Shown: positions 28,011 through 37,079 of the stretch, one piece after another
How the letters are laid out: each line of letters begins with the position of its first letter
Position numbering within the stretch: the first letter of the stretch is position 1
Assembly (NCBI RefSeq): GCF_000263595.1
Contig: NZ_ADES01000020.1
Coordinates: forward strand, 30,420-94,419
DNA: 64,000 nt
Reading direction: 5' to 3'
Origin: Gardnerella vaginalis 1500E
GTDB lineage: Bacteria > Actinomycetota > Actinomycetes > Actinomycetales > Bifidobacteriaceae
Notes under the pieces: generated by a model
Database searches by the model: none
Told to the model about the DNA's origin: nothing
The model's input: the letters and a program-made list of their open reading frames with translations, nothing else
Made by a program: the position numbers and the translations under genes

Positions 28011-28787
28011 TTATTTGACGAATACTGCGAATAATGCTGCAATCGATAGCATTACCGGATACCATGCGTACATTGTCCAGCGAAATACTGGCGAATCCTT
28101 ATGACCGTCTCCGTAAGGGCTGCGATAGTGCAAAACTGCCACGCCAATGCCTGGCGCGAGCATCGACATAGCGCCAAACATGCCGGAAATCAGCTCCATG
28201 CGAATTTCATGCTTTTGCATCAGCTCAAAAATCAGCACAAACACAAGGAATAGCGCGCCTCCCCAGAAAATTTGCTGACGCACATAAACTTTGCCAATAA
28301 TATTCCACAATAATCCTGCAATTACTACTGCAGCATACGCAACACTGCGCAAAAAACCGCTAAAACGCTCTCGAACCATGTCAATTCCCATAAGAACAAA
28401 CAGCGCAATTACGAGCGCAAACACTGGATTTTGCGAGCGCAAATCAAACGCGCAACCGGATGTAGTAAGATCGTACGGCACTTCGCAAATTATTACTAAA
28501 ATCAAAAGTCGCAGTATGTAAAGATTCACGTTATGCGTATTGTGGTATCCGCGCATAAGAATCCACGCATACCATGGCAGCGCAGTCCAGCTAACTACTT
28601 CGCAAAGAACCGCAAATGTGAGAGCAAGCATATTATCTTTGCGTAATCCGCCAAACAAATGCGGTATTACGGGAGCGCTAAATGCACTAAGCATCATCAT
28701 GAATGCGCCAAGCATTTTAAACTTGCGCAAAGTAATGCCCATTTTTATGTTTTTATCTGCACGAATTTTAGGCTTTAGCACATCCAT
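28011..28787 (-). CDS. TraX-like membrane protein
   Basis: About 258 residues with eight or so hydrophobic segments. The run KMLGAFMMMLSAFSAPVIPHLF, PWYAWILMRGYHNTHNVNLYILRLLILVIICEVPYDL and SQNPVFALVIALFVLMG follows the layout of TraX/acyltransferase-3-like proteins (short N-terminal segment, YAWPLF-like motif, RL..EIPFD, QN). Those proteins acylate or modify surface polymers in some hosts, but the role here is unknown. The start at MDVLKPK is chosen for its AAAGGAGTG site. It lies between two alpha-glucosidase genes, 37 bases before the GH31 gene. Confidence 0.65.
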   Translation of the reverse strand: MDVLKPKIRADKNIKMGITLRKFKMLGAFMMMLSAFSAPVIPHLFGGLRKDNMLALTFAVLCEVVSWTALPWYAWILMRGYHNTHNVNLYILRLLILVIICEVPYDLTTSGCAFDLRSQNPVFALVIALFVLMGIDMVRERFSGFLRSVAYAAVVIAGLLWNIIGKVYVRQQIFWGGALFLVFVLIFELMQKHEIRMELISGMFGAMSMLAPGIGVAVLHYRSPYGDGHKDSPVFRWTMYAWYPVMLSIAALFAVFVK

Positions 28788-28921
28788 TACTTGCACTCCT
28801 TTGTATTTCCACGCATTGTTTCGCATAACACTTACTTTAAGTAACGTTCTTTTTAAGTAACGCGCTTATTTTTACTGCTCTGTTTTACTAACGTTTATTG
28901 TATCGCAGTATTTATTGTGAC

Positions 28922-30628
28922 TTAAAGCGGAAGATTGAATATTGCGAAACTTTGCGCACCGAGTTTCAAAGAATTTCCGCAGCTTAACACTTCGCCGATT
29001 TTTAGCAAAGGATTTTCGACTGCTTCCTGAGTAAGATTTGCCAGCGCTTCAAACGGTACTGCTTCTGCGTTTACTCCAGGGTTCATAACCACGATGCTTC
29101 TTTCGGCATCCGATTCTCCCTCGCTGCTTTTTGCGCAACGCTCGTAAGCAAATCCGCGTCCATCAACAGGAGCGTATAGTACTCGCCATGACGCGTCAGC
29201 TTGCAAAGAAGCGCGACTATGACGAAGCTCAATAAGCGCGCGAACCCAAGAAAGGAAGGAATCTTCGCAATTAATTTGCGCAGAAACTGTTGGAATTTCG
29301 CCACTTTCTACTGCTTGTTTGCGAGAATTTGCGCAAGTTCTTCCGTCTGCTCGCACTTCAACAGGCAAATATAGTTTTGATTTTGCAGCTGTTGAGAATC
29401 CGAGATTTTTTGTTTCATCCCACTGCATTGGCGTGCGCGTGCCGGTTCGAGCGTAGCCGCCTTCTTTTGTTGGAATATCGCGATATTTCATGCCAATTTC
29501 GTCGCCGTAGTAAACAAAAGGCACTCCAGGCATTGTAAGCAGCATTCCGAAAGCAACTCTGCGCTCACGCTCATCTAATCGCGGAGCCATGCGAGACGTA
29601 TCATGATTGCAAGTAATGAAACTAAAGTAGCCTTGATCACAGGTTGACTCATATTGCGGGCAGTAGTCGTCTAAGAATGGGCAAATGCTTCCGCCGCCGC
29701 GCGCCGAAAAGTAGCTGTGATCATGTTCAGGATTGCTATCTAAAGCGTTATCAACATCACGAGCTAAACGTGCGTAGCCGTTAGGATTTCCGTCCCAGCG
29801 CCAGCTTAAATAAAAGTCCATGTCAAACCCAGCTGCCAACGCCTGACGCGGCCTGCCCCATTCGGAAACGAAAGCAGCCTGCGGATACTCCTCTTTAATA
29901 GTGCCAAGCATTTCCTGCCATGCACGAATTGTGTTGTCTTTCCCAAGACTTCCTTCACCATTATTGTCATCGTTTTTTACAAGCGAATCAGCCATATCAA
30001 CACGGAAACCGTCAGCGCCTAGCGAAAGCCAAAATCGCATAACATCAACCATTGCAGCGCGCGTTTCTGCTGCCTCTTTAGAATCTGGCGAAGATTGCCA
30101 AGCTCGATCTCTATGCACAAAACCGTAGTTTAATGCTGGCTGACATTTGAAAAAGTTCAGAATATAGGTGGCATCTCGCTCGGTTTCGCCGCCAATAAAT
30201 GGCATAGAATAGCCGCTAAATGCACTATCCGTCCAAATGTAGCGCTTACTGAACTCGTTTTTTTCAGCGCGTGAGCTTTCTTTAAACCACTCGTGTTCTT
30301 CGCTAGTATGCCCCGGCACTAAATCAAGCAAAATACGCATTCCACGAGTGTGTGCTTCACTAAAAAGCTGCTGCAAATCTTCGTTAGTACCATAGCGAGC
30401 AGCTACTCTTTTATAGTCACGCACATCGTAACCAGCGTCTTTAAAAGGAGAGTCGTAGCAAGGATTAAGCCAAATTGCGTTGCATCCAAGCGATTTTACA
30501 TAATCTAATTTCTTTATAATTCCTTGAATATCGCCTATACCATCGCCATTTGCATCATAAAAACTTTGCGGATAAATTTCGTAAAAAACAGCGTCTTTAA
30601 GCCATTGAGCATGATTATATAATCCCAT
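28922..30628 (-). CDS. GH13 alpha-glucosidase / alpha-amylase family enzyme
   Basis: A 568-residue intracellular GH13 enzyme. It begins WLKDAVFYEIYPQSFYDANGDGIGDIQGI, then CNAIWLNPCYDSPFKDAGYDVRDY and MRILLDLVPGHTS. The catalytic nucleophile is the Asp in LGADGFRVDMADSL, the acid/base the Glu in AAFVSEWGRP, and the transition-state stabiliser is in ITCNHDTSRM. This is the oligo-1,6-glucosidase/alpha-glucosidase type rather than a starch amylase, by the FYDANGDGIGD loop. It is divergent from the malE-type gene and first in a minus-strand run with the TraX-like and GH31 genes. Confidence 0.9.
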   Translation of the reverse strand: MGLYNHAQWLKDAVFYEIYPQSFYDANGDGIGDIQGIIKKLDYVKSLGCNAIWLNPCYDSPFKDAGYDVRDYKRVAARYGTNEDLQQLFSEAHTRGMRILLDLVPGHTSEEHEWFKESSRAEKNEFSKRYIWTDSAFSGYSMPFIGGETERDATYILNFFKCQPALNYGFVHRDRAWQSSPDSKEAAETRAAMVDVMRFWLSLGADGFRVDMADSLVKNDDNNGEGSLGKDNTIRAWQEMLGTIKEEYPQAAFVSEWGRPRQALAAGFDMDFYLSWRWDGNPNGYARLARDVDNALDSNPEHDHSYFSARGGGSICPFLDDYCPQYESTCDQGYFSFITCNHDTSRMAPRLDERERRVAFGMLLTMPGVPFVYYGDEIGMKYRDIPTKEGGYARTGTRTPMQWDETKNLGFSTAAKSKLYLPVEVRADGRTCANSRKQAVESGEIPTVSAQINCEDSFLSWVRALIELRHSRASLQADASWRVLYAPVDGRGFAYERCAKSSEGESDAERSIVVMNPGVNAEAVPFEALANLTQEAVENPLLKIGEVLSCGNSLKLGAQSFAIFNLPL

Positions 30629-30720
30629 TGTTTTGCCCTTCTTTTGTTGCTATATAAAGTTTATACGACGACACTTTAAAAGCATATTATTCAATAAAAT
30701 ACAAATAACCCGCCACTCAT

Positions 30721-30749
30721 TTGCAAACGGCATAATATACGTGTATACT
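30721..30749 (+). promoter_or_regulatory. Promoter of the maltodextrin transporter operon, with LacI-like half-operator
   Basis: TTGCAA, 17 bases, TATACT: a near-consensus sigma-70-type promoter 138 bases upstream of the substrate-binding protein. The -35 overlaps TTGCAAACGGCATAA, which resembles the site in front of another solute-binding gene (44854-44868) and the palindrome at 42135-42144. A second LacI-like element, CGCAA, two bases, TTGCG, lies at about 30807-30818, downstream of the start site. Confidence 0.6.
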
Positions 30750-30886
30750 ACACATTGCTTACGAACGGATTTTTGTGAGACTTGTGACGCTGATTTACGC
30801 AGCTATCGCAATGTTGCGCCACAAAGAAATCCGTTACTACGCCACCAAGTGATATGCCAGTTTTGGCATGATATAGGAGGTCAAGG

Positions 30887-32116
30887 ATGACGAATATTAA
30901 GAAGATGCTGGGTGCAGGTCTTGCTGTTGCCACATTATTTGGATTTGCAGCTTGCGGCTCTAGCACAAATAGCGATAAGAAAGCCACTGAATCTGGTCCT
31001 GTTCAGCTCACAGTTTGGTCTGCTTCTGAAGATCAGAAGGCAGGCGGCTGGGTTGACACCGTTGAGAAGGAATTCCAGAAGGCTAACCCAAACGTTAAGT
31101 TCAAGAACACTGTTGTTGAGCCACCAAAAGCTGCTGAGTCTGTAAAGAAGGATGCAAAGGCTGCTGCCGATGTTTATCTCTTCCCTAACGATCAGCTTGG
31201 CGACTTGGTTAAGGCTGGCGCAATTGGCCAGTTGAGCGATGACGCCGTAAAGCAGGTTAAGGAACAGAACGAAGATACTTTAGTTAATTCCGTCACTGCT
31301 CAGGACGGCAACATGTACGGCGTTCCTTACACCGGCAACACCTGGTTCATGTACTACAACAAGTCCAAGTTTGCTGCTGACGACGTCAAGTCCCTCGACA
31401 AGATGCTCGAGAAGGGCAAGGTTGCATTCGATCTTAGCAACGCTTGGTATCTCCCAGGCTTCTACCTCGATGGCAACATGACACTCTTCGGTGAGAAGGG
31501 TACCGATGCCAAGGCTGGCATGAAGCTCGGCGACAAGGCTGCTGAAGTCACCAAGTATATCGCAAAGCTTTTCGCAAACAAGAACTTCGTTCTTGATGGC
31601 AACAGCGCTGGCTTGAACGGCCTCAAGAGCGGTAAGGTTGACGCTTACTTCTCCGGCTCTTGGGATGCTGCTGACGTAAAGAAGACTCTCGGCGACAACT
31701 ATGCTGCTGCTGCTCTTCCAACCTTCAAGACCGAATCCGGCGAACATCAAATGAAGTCCTTCGCTGGTTCTAAGGCTGTTGCTTACAACCCTAACTCCAA
31801 GCACCCAGAGATGGCTGCTAAGTTTGCTGCATTCTTGGGCTCCAAGAAGTCCCAGCAGATTGCTTACGAGAAGCAGGGCGTTATTCCTTCCGACAAGTCT
31901 CTTGCTGACAGCGTAAAGTCTGATCCAGCTGCTGTTGCTCAGATGGAAACCATTGCTAAGACTTCTGTCTTGCAGCCAGCAATCCCTGAGATGGGTAGCT
32001 TCTGGGAGCCAATGGGCAACTTCGGTAAGGCAATTGCTAATCATGAAGTTACCGAAGCAAATGCTGATGCTAAGACCGCTGACTTTGCCAAGGGCTTAGC
32101 TGGCGCCGTAAAGTAA
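30887..32116 (+). CDS. malE: Maltodextrin-type ABC transporter, substrate-binding lipoprotein
   Basis: A 409-residue extracellular binding protein. The N-terminus KKMLGAGLAVATLFGFAACGSS is a lipoprotein signal with lipobox FAAC. Family segments include VQLTVWSASEDQKAGGWV, YLFPNDQLGDLVKAGAI and GVPYTGNTWFMYYNKSKF, as in MalE-type group 1 proteins. AGGAGGTCAAGG gives a very strong ribosome-binding site. Codon use is strongly biased to AAG, CTC, GGC, unlike most neighbours, which suggests high expression. The permease genes follow after a strong hairpin. Substrate assignment to maltodextrin rests on the flanking GH13, pullulanase and malQ genes. Confidence 0.9.
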   Translation: MTNIKKMLGAGLAVATLFGFAACGSSTNSDKKATESGPVQLTVWSASEDQKAGGWVDTVEKEFQKANPNVKFKNTVVEPPKAAESVKKDAKAAADVYLFPNDQLGDLVKAGAIGQLSDDAVKQVKEQNEDTLVNSVTAQDGNMYGVPYTGNTWFMYYNKSKFAADDVKSLDKMLEKGKVAFDLSNAWYLPGFYLDGNMTLFGEKGTDAKAGMKLGDKAAEVTKYIAKLFANKNFVLDGNSAGLNGLKSGKVDAYFSGSWDAADVKKTLGDNYAAAALPTFKTESGEHQMKSFAGSKAVAYNPNSKHPEMAAKFAAFLGSKKSQQIAYEKQGVIPSDKSLADSVKSDPAAVAQMETIAKTSVLQPAIPEMGSFWEPMGNFGKAIANHEVTEANADAKTADFAKGLAGAVK

Positions 32117-32190
32117 GCGTTTACTTTCGCTAATTAAATAAATCTATATAAAATGCGTAAGTGAAAATTACAAGTAACTTGTGCATTTGC

Positions 32191-32244
32191 AAATAGCACG
32201 CCCCAGTCCCCACTCTAGTGAAAAGGGGCCGGGGCGTGCTATTT
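32191..32244 (+). terminator. Hairpin between binding-protein and permease genes
   Basis: AAATAGCACGCCCC pairs perfectly with GGGGCGTGCTATTT, extended by CCCC/GGGG inside, with a 13-base loop; TATATA follows. It probably stabilises the malE message or stops part of the transcription before the permease genes, giving more binding protein than permease, as known for such operons. Confidence 0.7.
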
Positions 32245-32290
32245 ATATATACTTCTCTAAAGCACTCACTGTTTATATGAAAGGTATGTC

Positions 32291-33691
32291 ATGACTGGCA
32301 CGACATCCACAAAGCGAGAAAGGCGCCAGAAGAAGACGTCAAATATAGAACGCTTTGCTCCTTCACCATATTCACTGAAAGAGGCTGCAGAGCACGCAGA
32401 CATTCTTTCGTGGGTTTCCGTTATTATCTTTGGTTTCGGCACTTTTGTTCGCAAACAATTCACTAAAGGCATTTTGTTCCTTCTGTGTGAAGCTGTTCTT
32501 TTCGGATTCTTATTCACAACCGGTGCAGAGTACCTTCCAAAAATTCTTACGCTTGGTACAAAAAAGCAAGGCAGGATTAAAGTCAATGGTTTCTATCATT
32601 ACACTGCCGGCGATAATTCTGTAGAAATTTTGCTGTACAGCGTTATGGCGATTGCAGCAGTTATCGTGCTAATTTATTTAGCAACGCTATCTCTACGCAG
32701 CGCTTATAAGGCACAGGCTATTACAGCAAGCGGCCAAAAGCCAGTAAACTTTATTAAAGACGCTTCGTCTTTGCTCGACAGCAAAGCGCACATTGGTTTA
32801 ATGACGCTTCCAACCGCAGGTATTGTTCTCTTCACCATTTTGCCATTGATCTTCATGATTTCTATGGCATTCACCAGCTACGATAGGAACCACCCAGTTC
32901 TGTTTACTTGGACTGGATTAAACAACTTCTTCGCAATTGGTAACGCTAAGAGCTCTATTAACGCAGCTACATTCTTCGATGTTTTGCTGTGGACTCTTAT
33001 TTGGGCATTCTTTGCAACATTCCTGAACTTCTTCTTCGGTATGTTTATTGCAATGATTATTAACCGCAAGTCCACTCGTCTTAAGGGATTATGGCGTACT
33101 TGCTTCTCTCTTACCATTGCAGTTCCACAGTTCGTGTCCTTGCTTGTTATGAACAACATGCTTCAGCGAAATGGTGCTATTAACAGCATCCTTCTGGAAA
33201 ACCATTGGATTGCTCAACCTCTTCCATTCTTCCAGGATGTGACTTGGGCTCGCGTAACAGTTATTCTTATTAACCTTTGGGTTGGTATTCCATTCACTAT
33301 TATGCAGATTACGGGTATTTTGCAGAATGTTCCTGCAGAACTTTACGAAGCTGCAGAGCTCGATGGTGCAAGTTGGTGGCAGCGTTTCATGAACGTCACT
33401 ATGCCATACATCATCTTCGTAATGACTCCATACTTGATTACAACCTTCACTGGCAACATCAATAACTTCAACGTTATTTACCTCTTGTCTGGCGGCGAAC
33501 CGACACCACTTGATTCTTCCGCAGGTAAGACAGATTTGCTTATTACTTGGCTCTACAAGTTGACAGTGGATCGCGGAGACTACAACATTGGTGCTGTTAT
33601 CGGTATTATGACGTTCATTGTTCTAGCCGTCGTAGCACTTATTACGTATCGCAACTCTGGATCTTATAAGAACGAGGAGGGATTCCGGTGA
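32291..33691 (+). CDS. malF: Sugar ABC transporter permease, MalF type
   Basis: A 466-residue inner-membrane permease. A long N-terminal part includes two early membrane segments (around VSVIIFGFGTFVRKQF and VMAIAAVIVLIYLATL), as in MalF. The core six segments follow, with the EAA loop as YEAAELDGASWWQRFMNVTMPYI. It pairs with the MalG-type protein and an ATPase encoded elsewhere (none is in the window). The start ATG has AAAGGTATGTC upstream. Its stop overlaps the next start by four bases. Confidence 0.9.
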   Translation: MTGTTSTKRERRQKKTSNIERFAPSPYSLKEAAEHADILSWVSVIIFGFGTFVRKQFTKGILFLLCEAVLFGFLFTTGAEYLPKILTLGTKKQGRIKVNGFYHYTAGDNSVEILLYSVMAIAAVIVLIYLATLSLRSAYKAQAITASGQKPVNFIKDASSLLDSKAHIGLMTLPTAGIVLFTILPLIFMISMAFTSYDRNHPVLFTWTGLNNFFAIGNAKSSINAATFFDVLLWTLIWAFFATFLNFFFGMFIAMIINRKSTRLKGLWRTCFSLTIAVPQFVSLLVMNNMLQRNGAINSILLENHWIAQPLPFFQDVTWARVTVILINLWVGIPFTIMQITGILQNVPAELYEAAELDGASWWQRFMNVTMPYIIFVMTPYLITTFTGNINNFNVIYLLSGGEPTPLDSSAGKTDLLITWLYKLTVDRGDYNIGAVIGIMTFIVLAVVALITYRNSGSYKNEEGFR

Positions 33692-34608
33692 GTAATAAAA
33701 ATACCGCTATGCAGCAAGAACCTGTTGTACACAGCACTCGTAGCGTCTCTCTGTTTAAAGATCAACGTATACGAAGAATAATCGGAGATATTTTCTCCCA
33801 CCTATTCTTGGCTGTACTGTCGATTATTTGGTTGATTCCAATTGTTTGGGTTTTCTTGGAAAGCTTCAACAAGAACGAATCCCCATTCCAGAAGACATTC
33901 TTCCCAACAGAGTATTCGTTCAATAACTATATTCGCTTGTTCACCGAGCGCGAAGCCCTAGACTTCCCGCGCATGTTCTTGAACACTTTGGTTGTGTCCA
34001 TTTTCGTGTGCATTATTTCTTTGCTCTTCGTACTTGCCGTGTCGTTCTGCATGTCTCGCCTTCGCTTCCGCGGACGTAAGACATTCATGAATATTGCTTT
34101 GATTTTGGGCATGTTCCCAGGCATCATGGCAGTTATCGCTATCTACTTCATTTTGAAGGCTCTCGGTTTGACGAATGGTTCGGTTGTTCTAATCGCACTT
34201 ATTATCGTCTACTCCGCAGGTAGCGGCGCCGGCTTCTACGTTATGAAGGGCTACATGGATACGATTCCAAAGTCTTTGGATGAAGCTGCTTACTTGGATG
34301 GCTGCACTACTTGGCAGGTCTTCTACAAGATTATCCTTCCAATCTGCAAGCCTATGATTGTGTTCCAGGCAATCACAAGCTTCTTGGGCCCATGGCTTGA
34401 CTTCGTTATGGTTAAGACGATTGCCAACAGCCAGGACAACTACACTGTTGCTTTGGGCTTGTGGAAGATGCTTGATAGGGAATTTATTAGCCACTGGTTT
34501 GCACGATTCTGCGCAGGCGCTGTGTGCGTTTCGATTCCTATTGCAATCCTGTTCATCATTATGCAGCGCTTCTACGAAGAGTCCATGTCTGGCTCTGTTA
34601 AGGGCTGA
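33688..34608 (+). CDS. malG: Sugar ABC transporter permease, MalG type
   Basis: A 306-residue permease with six membrane segments and the EAA loop DEAAYLDGCTTWQVFYKIILPIC. GTG start with GAGGAGGG upstream, overlapping the malF-type stop by four bases (GTGA), so translation is coupled. The C-terminus MQRFYEESMSGSVKG matches the conserved end of MalG proteins. A terminator follows at 34645. Confidence 0.92.
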   Translation: MSNKNTAMQQEPVVHSTRSVSLFKDQRIRRIIGDIFSHLFLAVLSIIWLIPIVWVFLESFNKNESPFQKTFFPTEYSFNNYIRLFTEREALDFPRMFLNTLVVSIFVCIISLLFVLAVSFCMSRLRFRGRKTFMNIALILGMFPGIMAVIAIYFILKALGLTNGSVVLIALIIVYSAGSGAGFYVMKGYMDTIPKSLDEAAYLDGCTTWQVFYKIILPICKPMIVFQAITSFLGPWLDFVMVKTIANSQDNYTVALGLWKMLDREFISHWFARFCAGAVCVSIPIAILFIIMQRFYEESMSGSVKG

Positions 34609-34644
34609 TATTCTGCAGACAATCTGTAGTATTAAAAAAAGATG

Positions 34645-34681
34645 AAGGCCGAGGCGCTTTCGAGCGTTTCGGCCTTTTTAT
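34645..34681 (+). terminator. Rho-independent terminator of the transporter operon
   Basis: AAGGCCGAGGCGC and a complementary GCG..TCGGCCTT arm around a TTTCGA loop, then TTTTTA. Classic form, 37 bases after the malG stop. Confidence 0.85.
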
Positions 34682-34878
34682 TACACAACTAAAAACGATA
34701 CTGGCTAACAAACCTTACTGCATTAAGCCAAATAACGCTTGAATAAAGTTACGTACAAATAAAAATTCCAACTAATAAATTAAAAATAAGTAAATCGTAA
34801 AATTGAATATCACACTTAATTGCAAAACATACAGTAATATAGTATTTACGAAATAACAAAATAAGAAGGATATTACAC

Positions 34879-36888
34879 ATGACGTTCCCATCTTCGGCAA
34901 CCTGGCCAGTGTACGAAGGTCCTCTCGGTTTTACTCTGAACTCAAAGTCCACAACTTTCACCGTGTGGGCTCCTACTGCACAAACTGTAACTTTAAGACT
35001 TTTTGAAACGGGCAATAACAGCGAACCTACTCAAACACATGAACTAAAACCGCTGCACGATGGCGCTTGGCGTATTAATTTCCGCAAACGCTTGGACGGC
35101 GTGTACTACGATTACCTAGTAACTTTCCAAGATGGCACTGTAAATCGCACAAGCGACCCTTGGGGTATTGCAAGCGGAGTAAACGGCGAGCGCAGTCTTG
35201 TTGTGGACGAAGAGCGCATATCTCCTGCCAATTGGCATAAAGATAAATCTCCTAAGTTTGTGCGCCATGCAATGGTTGTGTGGGAAACGCATGTTGCTGA
35301 CTTCAGCAGCAATCCTAATGGCGGTTTTAAGCCGGAGCATCGCGGCCAGTATCTCGCTTTTACCGACGAGCATACGACTTTACAAAACCCAGATTCTTAC
35401 GACTGCAATTTCCCTACCGGATTGGATTATTTAAAGAAGCTTGGTGTTACTCACGTACAGCTCGAACCTATTTACGATTTTGCAACAGTTGACGAAATTG
35501 CAATCGACGGTGCGCGCAAAAACGGTGCTTCAGCAGAAGAATTAGATTCTCTATACAATTGGGGTTACGATCCTCACGCTTATAACGTTCCAGAAGGCGC
35601 ATATTCTAGCAATCCTTACGATGGCACTGCACGCATACGCGAATGTAAGGCAATGATTGCGGCATTACACGCTAATGGTCAACGCGTAATTATGGATGTT
35701 GTTTATAATCACATGTACAAGTCTGCAGAAAACGCTTTTGAACGCGTTGCTCCTGGATACTTCTGCAGGCGTAACGCAGATGGATCATTTTCTAATGGTT
35801 CTGGATGTGGAAATGAAATGGCTTCTGAACATCCTATGTTCCGCAGGTTTATTATTGAATCTTTGCTGCATTGGGCGCGCTGCTACCATATTGACGGATT
35901 CCGCTTCGATCTTATGGGTTTGACGGATACAGAGACTTTGAATCAGGCTCGCGCAGAACTAGATAATCTTCCTGGCGGCAAAGATATTGTTATGTATGGC
36001 GAACCTTGGGGCGCTTCAGACCCTGCTGTCGACGAAACAATTTATCTTGGCAATAAGGAAGGGCGTCATACTCTTAACGAGCGCATTGGCTGGTTTAGCG
36101 ACGAATCTCGCGATTCCCTTAAAGGCAATGTTATGAATCATCGCGACCGCGGCTATGTTAATGGCAACGAATTTTGGTGCTGCGATGCTGCTCGTCAAGC
36201 GTTGGACGCGTGGAGAGATATGCCTTCTGCAGGTAAAGAAGTTGGCCAAATCGTTCAGTACACTTCTGCTCACGACGATTTAACTTTGTGGGATAAGCTT
36301 TGCATTTCTATGCGCGACAATGCTGGCGATTTTGAGTTTAATGCCCAAGACAAACAGCAGGTTGCAGATATTTTGAACGCAAATATGTTTGCAGCAGGAA
36401 TAGTTCTTTGCTCTGCTGGAATCCCATTTATGCTAAGCGGAGAAGAGTTTGGACGCACTAAGCACGGCTGCGATAATTCTTATAATCGCGGCGTTTTGCT
36501 AAACCAGCTTGATTGGGCGCGCGCTGAACAATTCAAGCCTTTGGTTAATTGGTATAAGGATCTTATTGCGCTTCGAGCAGAATACAGTGCATTTTACGAC
36601 GGCAAGCGAAAGCAGCTTACTACATCTAATCGCACTGTTTTAGCTACTAGAATCGGCAATAATATTATTGTTTGCGCAAATCCTATGTATCATGAAGACG
36701 CAACTATTGAGTTACCAACAATTCACAGCACAAAGTCTAAGGGCTGGAATTTCATACTTAATTCGAATGATTATTATTCCGACTGGACGGGATCTCAGCC
36801 TGATTCTGACGCATTTATTGCAAATGAAGAAAATAACATTACTCTGCATTTGCCAAGCCGCACTTTCGTAGTGCTTAGTGCCAAATAA
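34879..36888 (+). CDS. pulA: Type I pullulanase
   Basis: A 669-residue debranching enzyme of GH13 that cuts alpha-1,6 links in pullulan and limit dextrins. A carbohydrate-binding-like N-terminal domain (GFTLNSKSTTFTVWAPTAQTVTLRLF) is followed by the barrel with the type I signature YNWGYDPHAYNVPEGAYSS. Catalytic residues lie in DGFRFDLMGL (nucleophile), IVMYGEPWGA (acid/base) and YTSAHDDLTLWDKL. There is no signal peptide, so it acts on imported dextrins. AGAAGGA precedes the ATG. It has its own transcription unit, ended by a 13-bp-stem terminator. Confidence 0.93.
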   Translation: MTFPSSATWPVYEGPLGFTLNSKSTTFTVWAPTAQTVTLRLFETGNNSEPTQTHELKPLHDGAWRINFRKRLDGVYYDYLVTFQDGTVNRTSDPWGIASGVNGERSLVVDEERISPANWHKDKSPKFVRHAMVVWETHVADFSSNPNGGFKPEHRGQYLAFTDEHTTLQNPDSYDCNFPTGLDYLKKLGVTHVQLEPIYDFATVDEIAIDGARKNGASAEELDSLYNWGYDPHAYNVPEGAYSSNPYDGTARIRECKAMIAALHANGQRVIMDVVYNHMYKSAENAFERVAPGYFCRRNADGSFSNGSGCGNEMASEHPMFRRFIIESLLHWARCYHIDGFRFDLMGLTDTETLNQARAELDNLPGGKDIVMYGEPWGASDPAVDETIYLGNKEGRHTLNERIGWFSDESRDSLKGNVMNHRDRGYVNGNEFWCCDAARQALDAWRDMPSAGKEVGQIVQYTSAHDDLTLWDKLCISMRDNAGDFEFNAQDKQQVADILNANMFAAGIVLCSAGIPFMLSGEEFGRTKHGCDNSYNRGVLLNQLDWARAEQFKPLVNWYKDLIALRAEYSAFYDGKRKQLTTSNRTVLATRIGNNIIVCANPMYHEDATIELPTIHSTKSKGWNFILNSNDYYSDWTGSQPDSDAFIANEENNITLHLPSRTFVVLSAK

Positions 36889-36905
36889 CTGCGTTTTAAA
36901 AACTG

Positions 36906-36955
36906 ACACCTGATATCGCAACGCTAATTTGCAAACGATATCAGGTGTTTATATA
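36906..36955 (+). terminator. Terminator of pulA
   Basis: ACACCTGATATCG and CGATATCAGGTGT form a perfect 13-bp stem (36906-36918 with 36936-36948), followed by TTATATAAT. The loop contains TTTGCAAA, overlapping a TTTGCAAACGAT string that resembles the local LacI-type sites. Confidence 0.7.
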
Positions 36956-37021
36956 ATTGACAGACAGAGCGTATTTCAATCCAGAGATGTATTGAGTTCA
37001 CTCTACTGCCATAGTGGCACG

Positions 37022-37058
37022 TTTGGCACGCTTACGACGACGTTAGGGATGTGCCAAA
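37022..37058 (+). promoter_or_regulatory. Inverted repeat in the malQ leader
   Basis: TTTGGCAC and GTGCCAAA are 21 bases apart, ending 21 bases before the malQ start codon. It could be an operator or a leader hairpin placed just in front of the AAGGAG ribosome-binding site. Confidence 0.45.
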
Positions 37059-37079
37059 TTAATAGATAGAAGGAGCACC

